Source: Anisus vortex
Lineage: Eukaryota; Mollusca; Gastropoda; Planorbidae
DNA: 64,000 bases
Assembly: GCA_949126835.1 (NCBI GenBank)
Contig: OX421508.1
Coordinates: 19,231,598 to 19,295,597 of the forward strand
Direction: 5' to 3'
Position numbers and translations under genes: made by a program. Under the pieces are notes generated by a model, which saw only the letters and a list, made by a program, of their open reading frames with translations, did no database searches and was not told the origin of the DNA. Of the stretch, positions 12,421-22,464 are shown piece by piece. Positions within the stretch are counted from its first letter, which is position 1. The number at the start of each line of letters is the position of its first letter.

Positions 12421-12672
12421 TTTGGCGGCGTGACAGTTTCTATGGTCAACTAAGATAACAAACTGAAGGGGCAAGACCAAAGAGTGGGTCTGTTGATAAG
12501 TGACTTTTCACGTTGAAGCGTTATCAGACTTATAATAACTGCCCCCCCCTTCCTTAAAACTATCTGATATCAATAGTGGCCGGCTAGTTAGCATATGAAC
12601 CCATTAAGACATGGCAATTTAGTTTGTGTATCCGAATTCTCAATGCAAAAATGTGTGTTATATGTTATAGTG

Positions 12673-13364
12673 CAGGGTTCGGTAACATTTTGTTAAGTGT
12701 GCTTAAGTAAGATTTCTACTTCATTCAGCGTGCGAACAGCCATGTAAAAGTTAACCTGCGCCGCCAATCAATTTCACAAATCAGTTGTTGTTGTTTTTTT
12801 GTGGGTCTACCGCGTGCTAGACCTGCCAGCCGAATTTTTGTTAAATTTCGGCTGGCTGACATAATTTTTTGGCGGATGTCCGGATCAGCCGGATTTCACC
12901 GCAAATGGACATTTGCGGCTGATTTTCGGCTGATTTTCGGCTGATAACGAAATATTTAGGATTAAGCCTAACCAATTTTGAAGTAATAAAACTTCAGCAA
13001 TAAAACACTTTTACAATACTTCATAAAATGTTTTATTATTTCAAACAATAGAGAAAAAAAAACAGTTTTATAAGCTGATCTACTAATACAGTGCATGAAT
13101 GCAATCGATCTTAAAACGGAACGCCATGAAATTTAAGAAAGCAAAAACATTACGTTTCGCCGACTCGTTCATTTTTCGGTGGATTTACGGCGGACGAAAT
13201 ACGGCGGCTAATGCGGCGCGCCGCATATTTACCGGCGGATTTTTGTCGGACGAAAATTTGGTGGCGTATTCGGCGCGCGGCGTCGGCTGAGGGGTCTACC
13301 GCGTGCCATTTATAAAATTCGGCGTGCCAGGTCTGGAACGGATCTCAATGGTTGCAGACCCCTG
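12673..13364. mobile_element. Non-autonomous hAT element with a nested insertion
   Basis: The left terminus CAGGGTTCGGTAAC and the reversed right terminus CAGGGGTCTGCAAC are hAT-type TIRs. Flanking 8-mers TTATAGTG and GTATAGTA match at 6 of 8 positions, as an aged 8-bp duplication. The first ~90 bp resemble, read in reverse, the 3' terminus of the hAT relic ending at 22283 (shared ATTTCTA..TCATTC.GCGTGC), so this looks like its deletion derivative. A 474-bp insertion splits it. Confidence 0.7.
12818..13291. mobile_element. 474-bp insertion nested in the hAT element
   Basis: It is flanked by a perfect 15-bp direct repeat, GGGTCTACCGCGTGC, at 12803-12817 and 13292-13306. The ends are rich in CGGCTGA/CAGCCGA and GGCGGA motifs, with a strong hairpin near the left end (CCAGCCGAA...TTCGGCTGG). 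The middle is AT-rich. The family is unknown. The long duplication would suit a retroposed element, but no poly(A) tail is seen. Confidence 0.55.
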
Positions 13365-14589
13365 GTATAGTATACGTTCGTTAAAACAAACACGTTGAAA
13401 GAAGATAATATATTATAGTTGTAAAAACATTTCTTTGTGATAACGAAAATCAAAACCCCGAGTTCCCAGTTCACGTAGCCTCCCCCCCCCTAATCAATGT
13501 CCCGTTACGTCCTTAATTACAACAATAGAAGTAGCTGTAACTTTTGCGAAACTGATCAATTTCGGATTAGCCTATATGCCTATATATGTATTTTGTCAGT
13601 GTATTTAAAAGTTTGATATTTTTTTTAAATATTATATTAATACGTTTTATTATTTGCCGAAACGAATAGTTTTGAAAATGAAAAGGTTATTCATTCGAGT
13701 TGAACATCAAAGCGATTTTCGGTTGGGAACTAGACTAGTCATTGGTGATAAAAGTAATAAATAAATTATAAAGTAATAAGCCTACGAATACATAATAAAA
13801 TTATTTTTTTTTAACTTATGACTTATGACTAATAACTGGTACCAACCAATTAAGAATAGAATCTCCATCTAGTACAGCAGTTTCAAAAAGTCCGTTAATT
13901 CACACGCACACAATTACGTTACTTAGATCTATATGAATTTAACAGTCCACAATTCCGTTTATTTTGAATTAGCACCCGATAAACTCGTAAACCCCCCAAT
14001 AATGTGTTAAGGCCTATAGTGTTAAGGCAAATTAATTAGCAGTACTTTAGACACAGCAGTTGTAAATCCGTAGTCACAACAAAACAACTGAAAAACTCGA
14101 CGTCAAAATCCTGTCGAAACAATAGGAAAAAGAATGTGCCAGCATTTTTCCCACAATGCGAACTGATTTCGTGGTCTCAAAATTATTTTTCTCTATTATT
14201 TTGTGTGTTTTAAACTAAGACAACTAACTGAATTCCCACACGAGCTGGAAACTTTTAAAGTCTGTAGGACTAAAGGGAAAGGAGGGGGGGGGGGAACACA
14301 AATCTAAACTTCGCTGTAACAGGAGGTGGGCTGGGTGGGGAAAGGGATGGGGGGCGAGGCAAGGAGCGCTAGTGAAGAGAGAATGGAGGGCGAAAGGAGG
14401 GGGGTGCAGCTATGTTTTACACGCCAGTTGTTCCTTCCCGGAATGCGATGCGCATGGCTTTCGTTTTTTTAAATGTGTTTTTTTTTGTTTAATAATGGAT
14501 AAGGACGAGTGGCGTTATAAGATGAAGATGGATTTGATGGATGGATGCGGGTAGAGGGTGGATTTATTGTGTGGATATATGGATAGGCA
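13365..14589. other. AT-rich noncoding sequence
   Basis: Poly-C, poly-G and purine tracts (13481-13490, 14283-14294, 14333-14402). No exon recognised. Confidence 0.4.
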
Positions 14590-14850
14590 GACAGAACGAC
14601 AGACAGAATGATAGATAGATAGAGGGGTAGGTAGAAATATAGATAGATAGATAGACGGGTAGGTAGAGAGATAATTTAGATAGATAGACGGGTAGTTAGA
14701 GAGATAATTTAGATAGATAGACGGGTAGTTAGAGAGATAATTTAGATAGATAGACGGGTAGGTAGAGAGATAATTTAGATAGATAGACGGGTAGGTAGAG
14801 AGATAATTTAGATAGATAGACGGGTAGGTAGGTGGAAAGATATATAGGCT
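14590..14850. repeat. 33-bp minisatellite derived from GATA sequence
   Basis: About six copies of a 33-bp unit containing GATAGATAGACGGGTAGG and GAGAGATAATTT. Because 33 is divisible by three, a long minus-strand frame results; it is not a gene. Confidence 0.85.
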
Positions 14851-14867
14851 ACACATAAATATTATAT

Positions 14868-15168
14868 CGAAGTGGCTATTCGGACCCGGTAGACTTAGTG
14901 ATAAATATTAGTATCGGTTAGTTTATATAGGTTAGGGATGGATTAGTAGTATTTTTGGTAATAGTTAGTATCGGTTAGGTTATAAAGGATAGGGATAGAT
15001 TTGGTGTTTTCTGTGCTACTTCTTATAATATATATGGTAAAACAAACATTTTTCGTGTTTGTTACCCTCTTTTTTGATGTTTTCTATGAGTTTTAAGGAA
15101 TTCTGACTGAAGCCGAGTCCGAAAAGCCATTTCATGCTAAAGGGACCCGGGTCCGAATAGCGGCAGCC
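14868..15168. mobile_element. 301-bp MITE with 9-bp target-site duplication
   Basis: GCTATTCGGACCCGG at 14875-14889 is inverted at 15147-15161 (15/15). The 9-mer ATATTATAT flanks the element at 14859-14867 and 15169-15177. A 9-bp duplication is typical of Mutator-like elements, but the flank is AT-rich and the class is uncertain. Confidence 0.6.
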
Positions 15169-15493
15169 ATATTATATAGTTAGATATTAATAAAATCACA
15201 GGTAGTCAAATATTAATAGATTAGCTAATTTATATAATATATATATATAGATAGACAGACAGATAGATTGATATATATGACCGATCAATAAGCCAGATAG
15301 ATAGCAACATTGAAGTCATTCACTTCTTCTATATGACACACATTAACTGATCAAACGTTGAAACTATGGTACAGAACCATTTAATGTTATGTAAAACTGT
15401 AGGCCTATAACATGGTTAGTTAACAGTTTATCAAAGGAAGACAATTAGAACTGATACAAAATGTATAACATTGACTGATAACAAAATGTTTAC
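15169..15493. other. Intron sequence downstream of the large exon
   Basis: The intron starts at the donor next to 15494 on the minus strand. It contains AT repeats and short GATA runs only. Confidence 0.5.
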
Positions 15494-16402
15494 CTCTAAG
15501 CGTTGCCTTTCATCTTCAGCGGCAGCCTGGAGTTGTTTTTCTAATGTTGCCCAATTCATCTGAGGCAATGCCGTCTCTATGTTGTACACGTCGAAATCGC
15601 CTTCAAAATCCGAACTCGTTTGTGACGGCTGGCTCTTGGCGCCCCCAACCCTGCTGCCTGACCCGTCCCGGGATCTGTTGACGTTGGACGTTTTGGCGCT
15701 GCGGCCCAGGCTGGGGGAGTTGGAGCACCTGTCGGGGCGCATATTGGCCGGGAGGTCGGCGCTCGAATCCCGTCTGCGGGCTTCGTTCACGGGCAGGTCG
15801 TCCGTTTTTGGCACAACCATATTATTGATGAGTGACTTCCCTTGCGTGTTGGCGGGAAATTCCGTGGACACGTTTCCGGTGGTTTCGGCGCAAGCCTTGC
15901 TCATGCTAGTCTCCGCTAAAAAATCTTTCGACACACTCCTGCCGCGCAGGGGACTCTTCGAAGCCGCTCTGCGCACAGACCTCTCCAGAGACTGGCCCCT
16001 GCTGGAGCCCAACGGGCTGGCCCCACGGGCCAAATTACGAACGCTTTGGTTCTTGTGAAAGTTGATCGCACACGCCTGGGCGTCGAGTTTCTTCAGCTCG
16101 GCGAACTCCTGGGCCAAGCTCAACAAGTTCACTTTCCTGACCCGTCTCTCGAACTCCTCTTCCGTCTCTCCCTGGCTCCTGCTCAGCTCCTCCTGCTCCC
16201 AGTAGGCCGGGCTCAGGGCGAAGAACGCGGCGGAGCCATCGTCAGCTCGGAGTGCCTCCCTGTCGATGTAATTCACATCCCGTTCAATGTCTTTGAGAGG
16301 GCCCCCGAGCTCAGAGTAGTCGGAGACGATCGACTCGCACTCAACGTCCACTGAGAATCTGCTTGGGGATCTTTTATCTCTCTCCAGGCCAGACAGTATG
16401 TC
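15494..16402 (-). CDS. Large internal coding exon of a split gene, SCHIP1-like (tentative)
   Basis: This 909-bp exon (303 codons, phase 0 at both ends) is bounded by a pyrimidine-rich acceptor ending TTCTATCAG just above 16402 and a donor GAG/GTAAAC just below 15494. It is strikingly GC-rich against AT-rich introns, which supports real coding. Exon residues 1-32 are acidic and Ser-rich (GLERDKRSPSRFSVDVECE). Residues 76-108 form a charged, probably helical stretch (EEEFERRVRKVNLLSLAQEF). Residues 120-250 are a disordered Ser/Arg/Pro region. The end (274-303) reads ...VYNIETALPQ then MNWATLEKQLQ followed by a charged helix. From family knowledge, SCHIP1 proteins carry a similar M-D-W-E-A-L-E-K-H-L segment ending near an exon boundary, and bind merlin/ankyrin-linked cortical complexes; only this short segment suggests the family. 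The conserved SCHIP1 coiled coil would lie in downstream exons, which I could not find. The ORF runs on into intron at both sides. Coding is near certain; the family name is a guess. Confidence 0.8.
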
Positions 16403-17203
16403 CTGATAGAAGACAATTGGAAACATGGCTACAGATTGTGATTTTTGCATAATGCCAGTAAATCAGTTGAAAGTAATCTTAATCCCAGGTATTAAGGCAC
16501 ATGGTCACGATTGTTTGTTAACTTTAATAACTAAAGTTATTTTTGTAACACATACACACACACTCACTCATAAAATACAATGTTCAGGTATACACACATG
16601 TATACAAAGAGAGGTTCGAGGTTCGTAGTCTTTCATATTGAGATTTAGTCCCTATGTTTTTGTTGTTTTTGTTGTTTTACATTAAAATACATTTAATTAT
16701 TAAATAATTAAAAAGACAGAATTTTTTTTTAAATGAAACATTTTTTGGGAAATAGCGCTAAAATAACATCCAACCACTGATCTATAATTAAAAAGAACGG
16801 ATAGCGCCTCCATATTGAATGTGTATGCGCAAATTGAAGCCCAAAGAAATTCCCCTTTCCCACTATTCACTTATCTACATAAGCGAGTTACAGGAATAAA
16901 CCACTTATGATTAGAACAAATCCATACGATAAAAAGAAAGTCTAAGTCACTTGAAATGTATTTACAGGTCAGTGTTTAGTAAATATAATTTCATAGATCT
17001 GTGAAAGTCAAGTGAAAGCCTATTGTTTTGGCTTCAAGAATGTCACTTCCGTACCTAATCCATTCTTTTTATAGATCAGTGCACCCAACCCAAGTGAAGG
17101 ACGCAGCATTTTATATACTTATTATAATTTCACGTGTCCAAACATGTCTGTCTGGAAATAAAAATGTGTATGCTCAAGGCAAAAAGTTTCAAATTATTGT
17201 TAC
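16403..17203 (-). other. Intron between the 17.2 kb and 15.5 kb exons
   Basis: The 801-bp interval has GTAACA at the donor end and TTCTATCAG at the acceptor end. It is AT-rich, with a CACACA run near 16550. Confidence 0.7.
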
Positions 17204-17382
17204 CTGGCTGTCAAGGACTGGCTTTAGGCACGGGACTGGGTTCTCTATATCAGGTAGCGTGGAGGGAGAGATGTCCTCGGAGAGAATGGTGGATTCCTCG
17301 GGATCTAGAGCTAGAGATGAGGTCAGCTCGTCCTCGTCAGAGTCAACTCCAGGAACAGTTGTCAGGCTATCGTCACCGCCTC
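17204..17382 (-). CDS. Internal coding exon of the same minus-strand gene
   Basis: This 179-bp exon lies between an acceptor TTCTTTTACAG (just above 17382) and a donor CAG/GTAACA (just below 17204). It starts by completing a split codon (G+GA, Gly) and ends in phase 0, exactly matching the exons at 18215..18462 and 15494..16402. The peptide is acidic and Ser/Thr-rich (GGDDSLTTVPGVDSDEDEL, then ALDPEESTILSEDISPSTL), typical of a disordered linker. No catalytic or membrane motif is visible. It is GC-richer than the flanking introns. The matching phase on both sides is the strongest evidence that the three exons belong to one transcript. Confidence 0.8.
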
Positions 17383-17616
17383 CTGTAAAAGAAGCCAACG
17401 GACAATCTTATCTTCAAAGTTACGGACGCGTATCGGTGGTTTGGGTCTAGTCTTGTATTTTGTTTAGGGTCTACAATGATGTTAAGTTATTGGGTCCTCA
17501 ACAATGAACAATATTTATTTGTCACATAGTACATAGGTACAATAAAGGCATAGTCAAAAACATAAGAAAATTATAGCATTTGTGAATAATAAATTGAACA
17601 ATAATAGTTTGTTTGG

Positions 17617-17870
17617 GGCACGGTAGCCGAGCGACAGCGCGCTAGACTGGCGATCCGAATGTTCTGAGTTCGAGTCGTGGTGGAGGCTAGGATTTTTTGC
17701 CGCGACTTGAGTCTACCCAGCTCTGATGGGTATCTGACAGTTGGGGTAAAGTAAAGGCGGCTGGGCATTGTGCTGGCCACACATCTCCTTGTATGCGTGG
17801 CCACAGAAACTGGTGAACGCTGCTTCACCAGTTATATGATCAGTTTAGTCCGAATGGTACTGTACTTTTT
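17617..17870 (+). mobile_element. tRNA-derived SINE, family 1 (plus orientation)
   Basis: It begins GGGGCACGGTAGCCGAGCGA with the A box, has a B-box-like GAGTTCGAGTCG, then the shared body (GTCTACCCAGCTCTGATGGG; GCTGGCCACACAT) and a TACTGTAC end followed by T10. It lies in the intron antisense to the gene. Confidence 0.8.
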
Positions 17871-18042
17871 TTTTTACATCCCGTTCAATGTCTTTGAGTG
17901 GACCCCCGAGCTCAGGGTCGATACATATAATATGATATACACAGCCGTGGGTCACACCATTCTTCTTACTCCAGCCAACCAAAAGTCTTTTTTTTTCCAA
18001 AACATTTTATAATGTTCTATGGCTAATTAGATTAAACTGTAT

Positions 18043-18043
<1 letters not shown>

Positions 18044-18084
<41 letters not shown>

Positions 18085-18086
18085 CA

Positions 18087-18117
<31 letters not shown>

Positions 18118-18140
18118 TGAGAGAGAGAGAGAGACAGAGA
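18044..18140. repeat. (GA)n microsatellite in intron
   Basis: GAGAGA with GACAGAGA interruptions. Confidence 0.9.
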
Positions 18141-18214
18141 GACGATGGGATAGAAAAACTGGACATAAAATATATAACTAAATGTGAGTGTCAGTGCAGT
18201 CTTTCCTCACTGAC

Positions 18215-18462
18215 CTTGATTATCCTCGGGTGTGAGCAAGGTCATGGCTGTGTGCGCAGCGATAGCGCTCTCGGTCCCGCTGTCCTCATCGTCGTGGTCG
18301 CTAGAGTTCGAATCCAGAATTGCTGACCTCGACCGACCGTTCGACCCGGCGCCGTCCCGCAGACTCTCCTTGTCCCGGCTGAACAATGCCTCTGATGAAA
18401 CTTGATACTCGGCTGCTGTATCAGCTAGTGTGATAACATCGCGTGGCCAATCTGTGGGATAG
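18215..18462 (-). CDS. Coding exon with two phase-distinct acceptors, same minus-strand gene
   Basis: The exon ends at donor CAAG/GTCAGT, leaving one base (G) that the next exon completes. Two acceptors are possible: one after a strong pyrimidine tract (CTACTTCTCAG, exon starts 18462, 248 bp) and one 11 nt further in (CTATCCCACAG, starts 18451, 237 bp). The frame reads YPTDWPRDVITLADTAAEYQ from the first and begins within DWPRDV from the second; the rest is Ser/Asp/Glu-rich (SDHDDEDSGTESAIAAHTAM). The 248-bp form needs an upstream exon ending in two extra bases, which 29484..29573 has. The 237-bp form needs one extra base, which 28218..28317 has. Codon usage and GC content contrast with the introns. 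The function of this segment is not recognisable. Confidence 0.75.
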
Positions 18463-18696
18463 CTGAGAAGTAGAATATAGAAATATATATCACATTTTGT
18501 GATGGAAAGAAATCTATATTTATACTTTTTTAAGAATAGTTTTCTAATATATAAATATTTTATTGTTCAAATAGTTTCAATGTTTTAAGGTTTAGTTATA
18601 TAATTACCGCATAATGAAATCAAAAGCTGGAATAAATTATGAGGACTTTAAATGCTGTTAAAATGTACTTTTTATTCTTTAAAAAAAAACACCAAA

Positions 18697-18950
18697 GTAT
18701 TCCGTCGGACCAAATTGATCCATAGGGCCTGTGAAGCTGCATTTACAAGTTACTGTGGCAACGGTATGCTAGGTGATTGTGTAGCCAGCACTATGAACAG
18801 CCGCCTTTACTTTACCCCAAACTAATATCAGGTACCCATCAGAGATGAGTAGACTGAGGGACACCCCTAGACCCGGGAAAAAAACCTAGCCTTCACCAGG
18901 ATTCGAACCCAGGACCTTCTGTACACAGTCAAACGCGCTGCTCGGCCCCA
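18697..18950 (-). mobile_element. tRNA-derived SINE, family 1
   Basis: On the minus strand a B box GGGTTCGAATCC is followed by the shared body. The start, around CCGAGCAGCGCG, is shortened in the A-box region. It lies in the gene's large intron, sense to the gene. Confidence 0.8.
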
Positions 18951-18966
18951 TTCTAAATAAAACAAA

Positions 18967-19778
18967 TTTATATCGTCTGCATTTACAATGACACTTTTAT
19001 ATCGTCTGCATTTACAATGACACTTTTATATCGTCTGCATTTACAATGTCACTTTTATATCGTCTGCATTTACAATGACACTTTTATATCGTCTGCATTT
19101 ACAATGACACTTTTATATCGTCTGCATTTACAATGTCACTTTTATATCGTCTGCATTTACAATGTCACTTTTATATCGTCTGCATTTACAATGTCACTTT
19201 TATATCGTCTGCATTTACAATGACACTTTTATATCGTCTGCATTTACAATGTCACTTTTATATCGTCTGCATTTACAATGTCACTTTTATATCGTCTGCA
19301 TTTACAATGTCACTTTTATATCGTCTGCATTTACAATGTCACTTTTATATCGTCTGCATTTACAATGTCACTTTTATATCCTCTGCATTTACAATGTCAC
19401 TTTTATATCGTCTGCATTTACAATGTCACTTTTATATCGTCTGCATTTACAATGTCACTTTTATATCGTCTGCATTTACAATGTCACTTTTATATCGTCT
19501 GCATTTACAATGACACTTTTATATCGTCTGCATTTACAATGTCACTTTTATATCGTCTGCATTTACAATGTCACTTTTATATCGTCTGCATTTACAATGT
19601 CACTTTTATATCGTCTGCATTTACAATGACACTTTTATATCGTCTGCATTTACAATGTCACTTTTATATCGTCTGCATTTACAATGTCACTTTTATATCG
19701 TCTGCATTTACAATGTCACTTTTATATCGTCTGCATTTACAATGTCACTTTTATATCGTCTGCATTTACAATGACACT
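18967..19778. repeat. 29-bp minisatellite (about 28 copies)
   Basis: The unit contains CACTTTTATATCGTCTGCAT plus TTACAATGT. Copies differ almost only by GTCAC versus GACAC at one position, so the array is young or homogenised. The 29-bp period makes the translation cycle through three frames, giving several overlapping spurious ORFs. Confidence 0.95.
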
Positions 19779-20429
19779 TGAAACATTAGTTGTATACAGT
19801 ATACAATTACATTCAGCGTCAACTGTTACACTTGAAACATTAGTAGTATACAGTATAGGATACAATTACATTCAGCGTCAACTGCAGTTTCCATTTAAAA
19901 TTTCTTACAGTCAAAGAGAGATAACCGATAATTTTAAAAGTAAATCCAGAGTTGTCTTACTTTACACATCTGTATTATTTTCTAATGATGCATTAGATTA
20001 GATGGGCTAATTCCTGCATGAATGCAGTATGTATTGGTTTTCTTTTAAAGCATTTTTTTTAAATATCCGAAACCGTTAAACTAGTTTTAGCCGCTTAAAT
20101 GCACTTTTTTTGTTGTGTTGAAGATTAAGATTTTTTTCGATGAATTTTTTGGGGGGCTAAGAAGTTACTCACTATAGATTAAATGCAGATATATCCCGAG
20201 AAGTGACAAAGAGCACAACTCAAACATGATGTCAACGAGAGCCACATTAAAAAAAAAAAGGAAGCGCGTAGGGCCTTTGGACCACCACTTCTGTCTGATA
20301 CACTCGTGATGCCTTTTTTAGTTGAGAATTGTGGGTCAATGATCGAGTCGCTCGGCACAAGCATTTTTGCGAAAATAATATAAAGTATAAAGGTCCAAAG
20401 GTCATGGGTTCGAATCCTGGTGAAGACAG
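19779..20429. other. Short direct duplication and tRNA-like relic
   Basis: A ~65-bp unit (ACTTGAAACATTAGT...ATTCAGCGTCAACTG) is duplicated at about 19774-19885. At about 20390-20450 a B-box-like GGGTTCGAATCCTGGTGAAG resembles a SINE head joined to the start of the hAT relic. Confidence 0.5.
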
Positions 20430-22283
20430 GGATTTTTTTCCAGGGATTGGATTAAATGAGGAAAACTGGCTGTTGAAGCCGATGTTTCTGAATGAAATGG
20501 CGAGACATTTTAGTGAGCTGAACTTGCATTTTCAAGGACGGGGTCGAAAAGCACTTGAAGTGTTCGACCACCGGAATGGATTTGTATTGAAACTGGACGT
20601 ATCTTACCATGAAATCAATTTTGAAACCTTTAACTATTTCTCTAATTTAAGCCAAATTAAGATAGGTGAGCTCTTTCAGAAGTACATTGAAGAACTCAAT
20701 GCGGAGTTTTCTTAACAAAGGCAAAACTTTCAAATTCATGGACTCTTGTTTCCATACCACATCAAACCTTACTGGCTTGATCTTACTACAAACTATCCAG
20801 CTCTGGTTCTTTTTATAGTGAACGGATATTGGAATTTTTTTCATTTTAAACATTCGAAAAATGGGCATTGAAATCTGACGATTTGCGTGAAAATCTGAAA
20901 GATCTAGAGTCTAGCTGCTTAGGAAATTTATCCGTTGTCAACTGGAAGGCATTCGCTCTACTTTAAGCTATTCGTTTAATTTACACTAGTGAACATGAAA
21001 GCTGTTTTAAGCATACCAAGAGGTCACTTTCACTTGAACACTCAGATTGGGCTAAATATGTACCGGTACCTGACAATGAACAATTAGCGAAGAGCATTCA
21101 AGGAAAAGGCGCTTATTAATTGATACAAGCTAATTACATTCGAAAGAGTCTGCATGCTAATCTCTCTTAATTAAGCATAAATATAATTATTTCTAAAATA
21201 AACTTGTTTGTTTTATTTTTGTAATAAATATAAATTAGGCCTAAACATAAATTAAGAATCTTTAATTCTATCGTAAAATCTGTCTTACTATATGGCTCAG
21301 AAAGTTGGAGATTAAAAAGGGGGATTTGAACAAACTACAAACTTTTGTGAATGGCTGTCTACGTAGAATAATGGATATCAAATGGTATGACAAAATTACA
21401 AGCCCTATATTATGTACTTGTAATTATTCATGTTGAAAAAAAAAAGACTCCTTAAATTGACTTTAATAATACAGAAAATGTTTATTTACAACGTAAGTTT
21501 ATTTTCTACATCTTATTACACACTGAAAAAAGAGCATAACGCTGAATTTGTATAAAGAAATAATATTTAAAAAACTAGTTATATTTTTAAAAAATTACCG
21601 TAACTCGTTTGGCTTCTCTAGCATCAAATTTGGAGAATTAAATTAAAGGGAGATAATTAACCCATTTTCTTTGCGTTAAAATTTCTAATATGTTTCTTTT
21701 TTGTTTTCTTAAAAATAAATGGCTTACAATTTATAACTTTAAAATAATCAAATTATAAAAGATAGTTGAAAATTATACAAATGTTATATGACTAAAGAAT
21801 TTTTATGTATATTTTTAAACATTACATTAACTACCCAGTTTGTATAATTAAAATGTATCAATTCCGATAGATTAGTACTTTTCAAGGCAAACTTTACTTT
21901 TCCAGTAATAATATATTAGCGGAAATCTCAGTTATGTTCAGATAAAAACATTGACGAGTTAATGTGTATTACTAGAATTATATCTTGACAACAAGGTTCC
22001 AGTTTGATTCATTAACTATTAATCTAATGTGTAAGTTGACAAATGAAATTGTGTATTAGCTGTGAATGGATTTTTTAAAAAGTTTTTAATAAAAGGTTTA
22101 TTTATTATTAAATAAAAAACGCTTCTATGATTTTCTCTATAACGCTCCTTTTCTTTTGGTCTTGGTCTCGCAATTGTCTAATAAAAAAATATAGTTTAGC
22201 AGTTTGACTTTCACGTTGTTGGCACGCAGAATGATTTAGAAATCCTAGTTTGGCTCACTGTAAGCAAAAGGTGCCGACCCCTG
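20430..22283 (+). mobile_element. hAT transposon relic A with a C-terminal transposase fragment
   Basis: The plus-strand frame to 20715 reads NWLLKPMFLNEMARHFSELN, then LHFQGRGRKALEVF and FNYFSNLSQ. This resembles the FL.di..HLN.LN..LQG...F..K region of ZBED5/Charlie-like hAT transposases, near the dimerisation domain. Further degraded coding follows to about 20985 (LRENLKDLESS, LSVVNWKAFALL). The 3' end is a hAT terminus, GGTGCCGACCCCTG, at 22270-22283. The 5' end is truncated or fused to other repeats. A LINE fragment is inserted at 21247..21400. An inverted homologue lies at 45482..47345. Confidence 0.7.
21247..21400 (+). mobile_element. LINE reverse-transcriptase fragment nested in hAT relic A
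   Basis: It closely matches the segment of the 31.8-32.7 kb LINE around AAATTAAGAATCTTTAATTC and continues through GTGAATGGCTG to TGGTATGACAAAATTACAA. It is about 150 bp, truncated at both ends. Confidence 0.8.
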
Positions 22284-22337
22284 CACCACAGGACAGAATG
22301 ACGAAAAAGCAAAGTATTAATAACACTCAAAGTTAAC

Positions 22338-22462
22338 ATTCTAACTTTAAAAAAGACAAGTCTGCTGCACAAGTTTCAGCTCGATTGGACGAATGCAAAG
22401 TTTTGCAAGCAACAGGACAATCAGACAAGCAGACAGTACGAGTTAATAGAAAGGGAGTAAAA
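22338..22462. repeat. Dispersed repeat copy (GCTGAAACTTG family)
   Basis: On the minus strand it reads TACTCCCTTTCTATTAACTC ... GTCTGATTGTCC ... GCAAAACTTTGCATTCG ... GAGCTGAAACTTG, matching 63240..63410 and partly 40400..40475. It directly abuts the large satellite. Confidence 0.65.
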
Positions 22463-22464
22463 AG

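Noticed and set aside
15579..16354. Plus-strand frames 15579..16058 and 16046..16354
   Set aside because: Antisense shadows of the GC-rich minus exon, which alone has matching splice sites.
19017..20001. Overlapping plus frames of MSLLYRLHLQ repeats
   Set aside because: A 29-bp satellite read in rotating frames.
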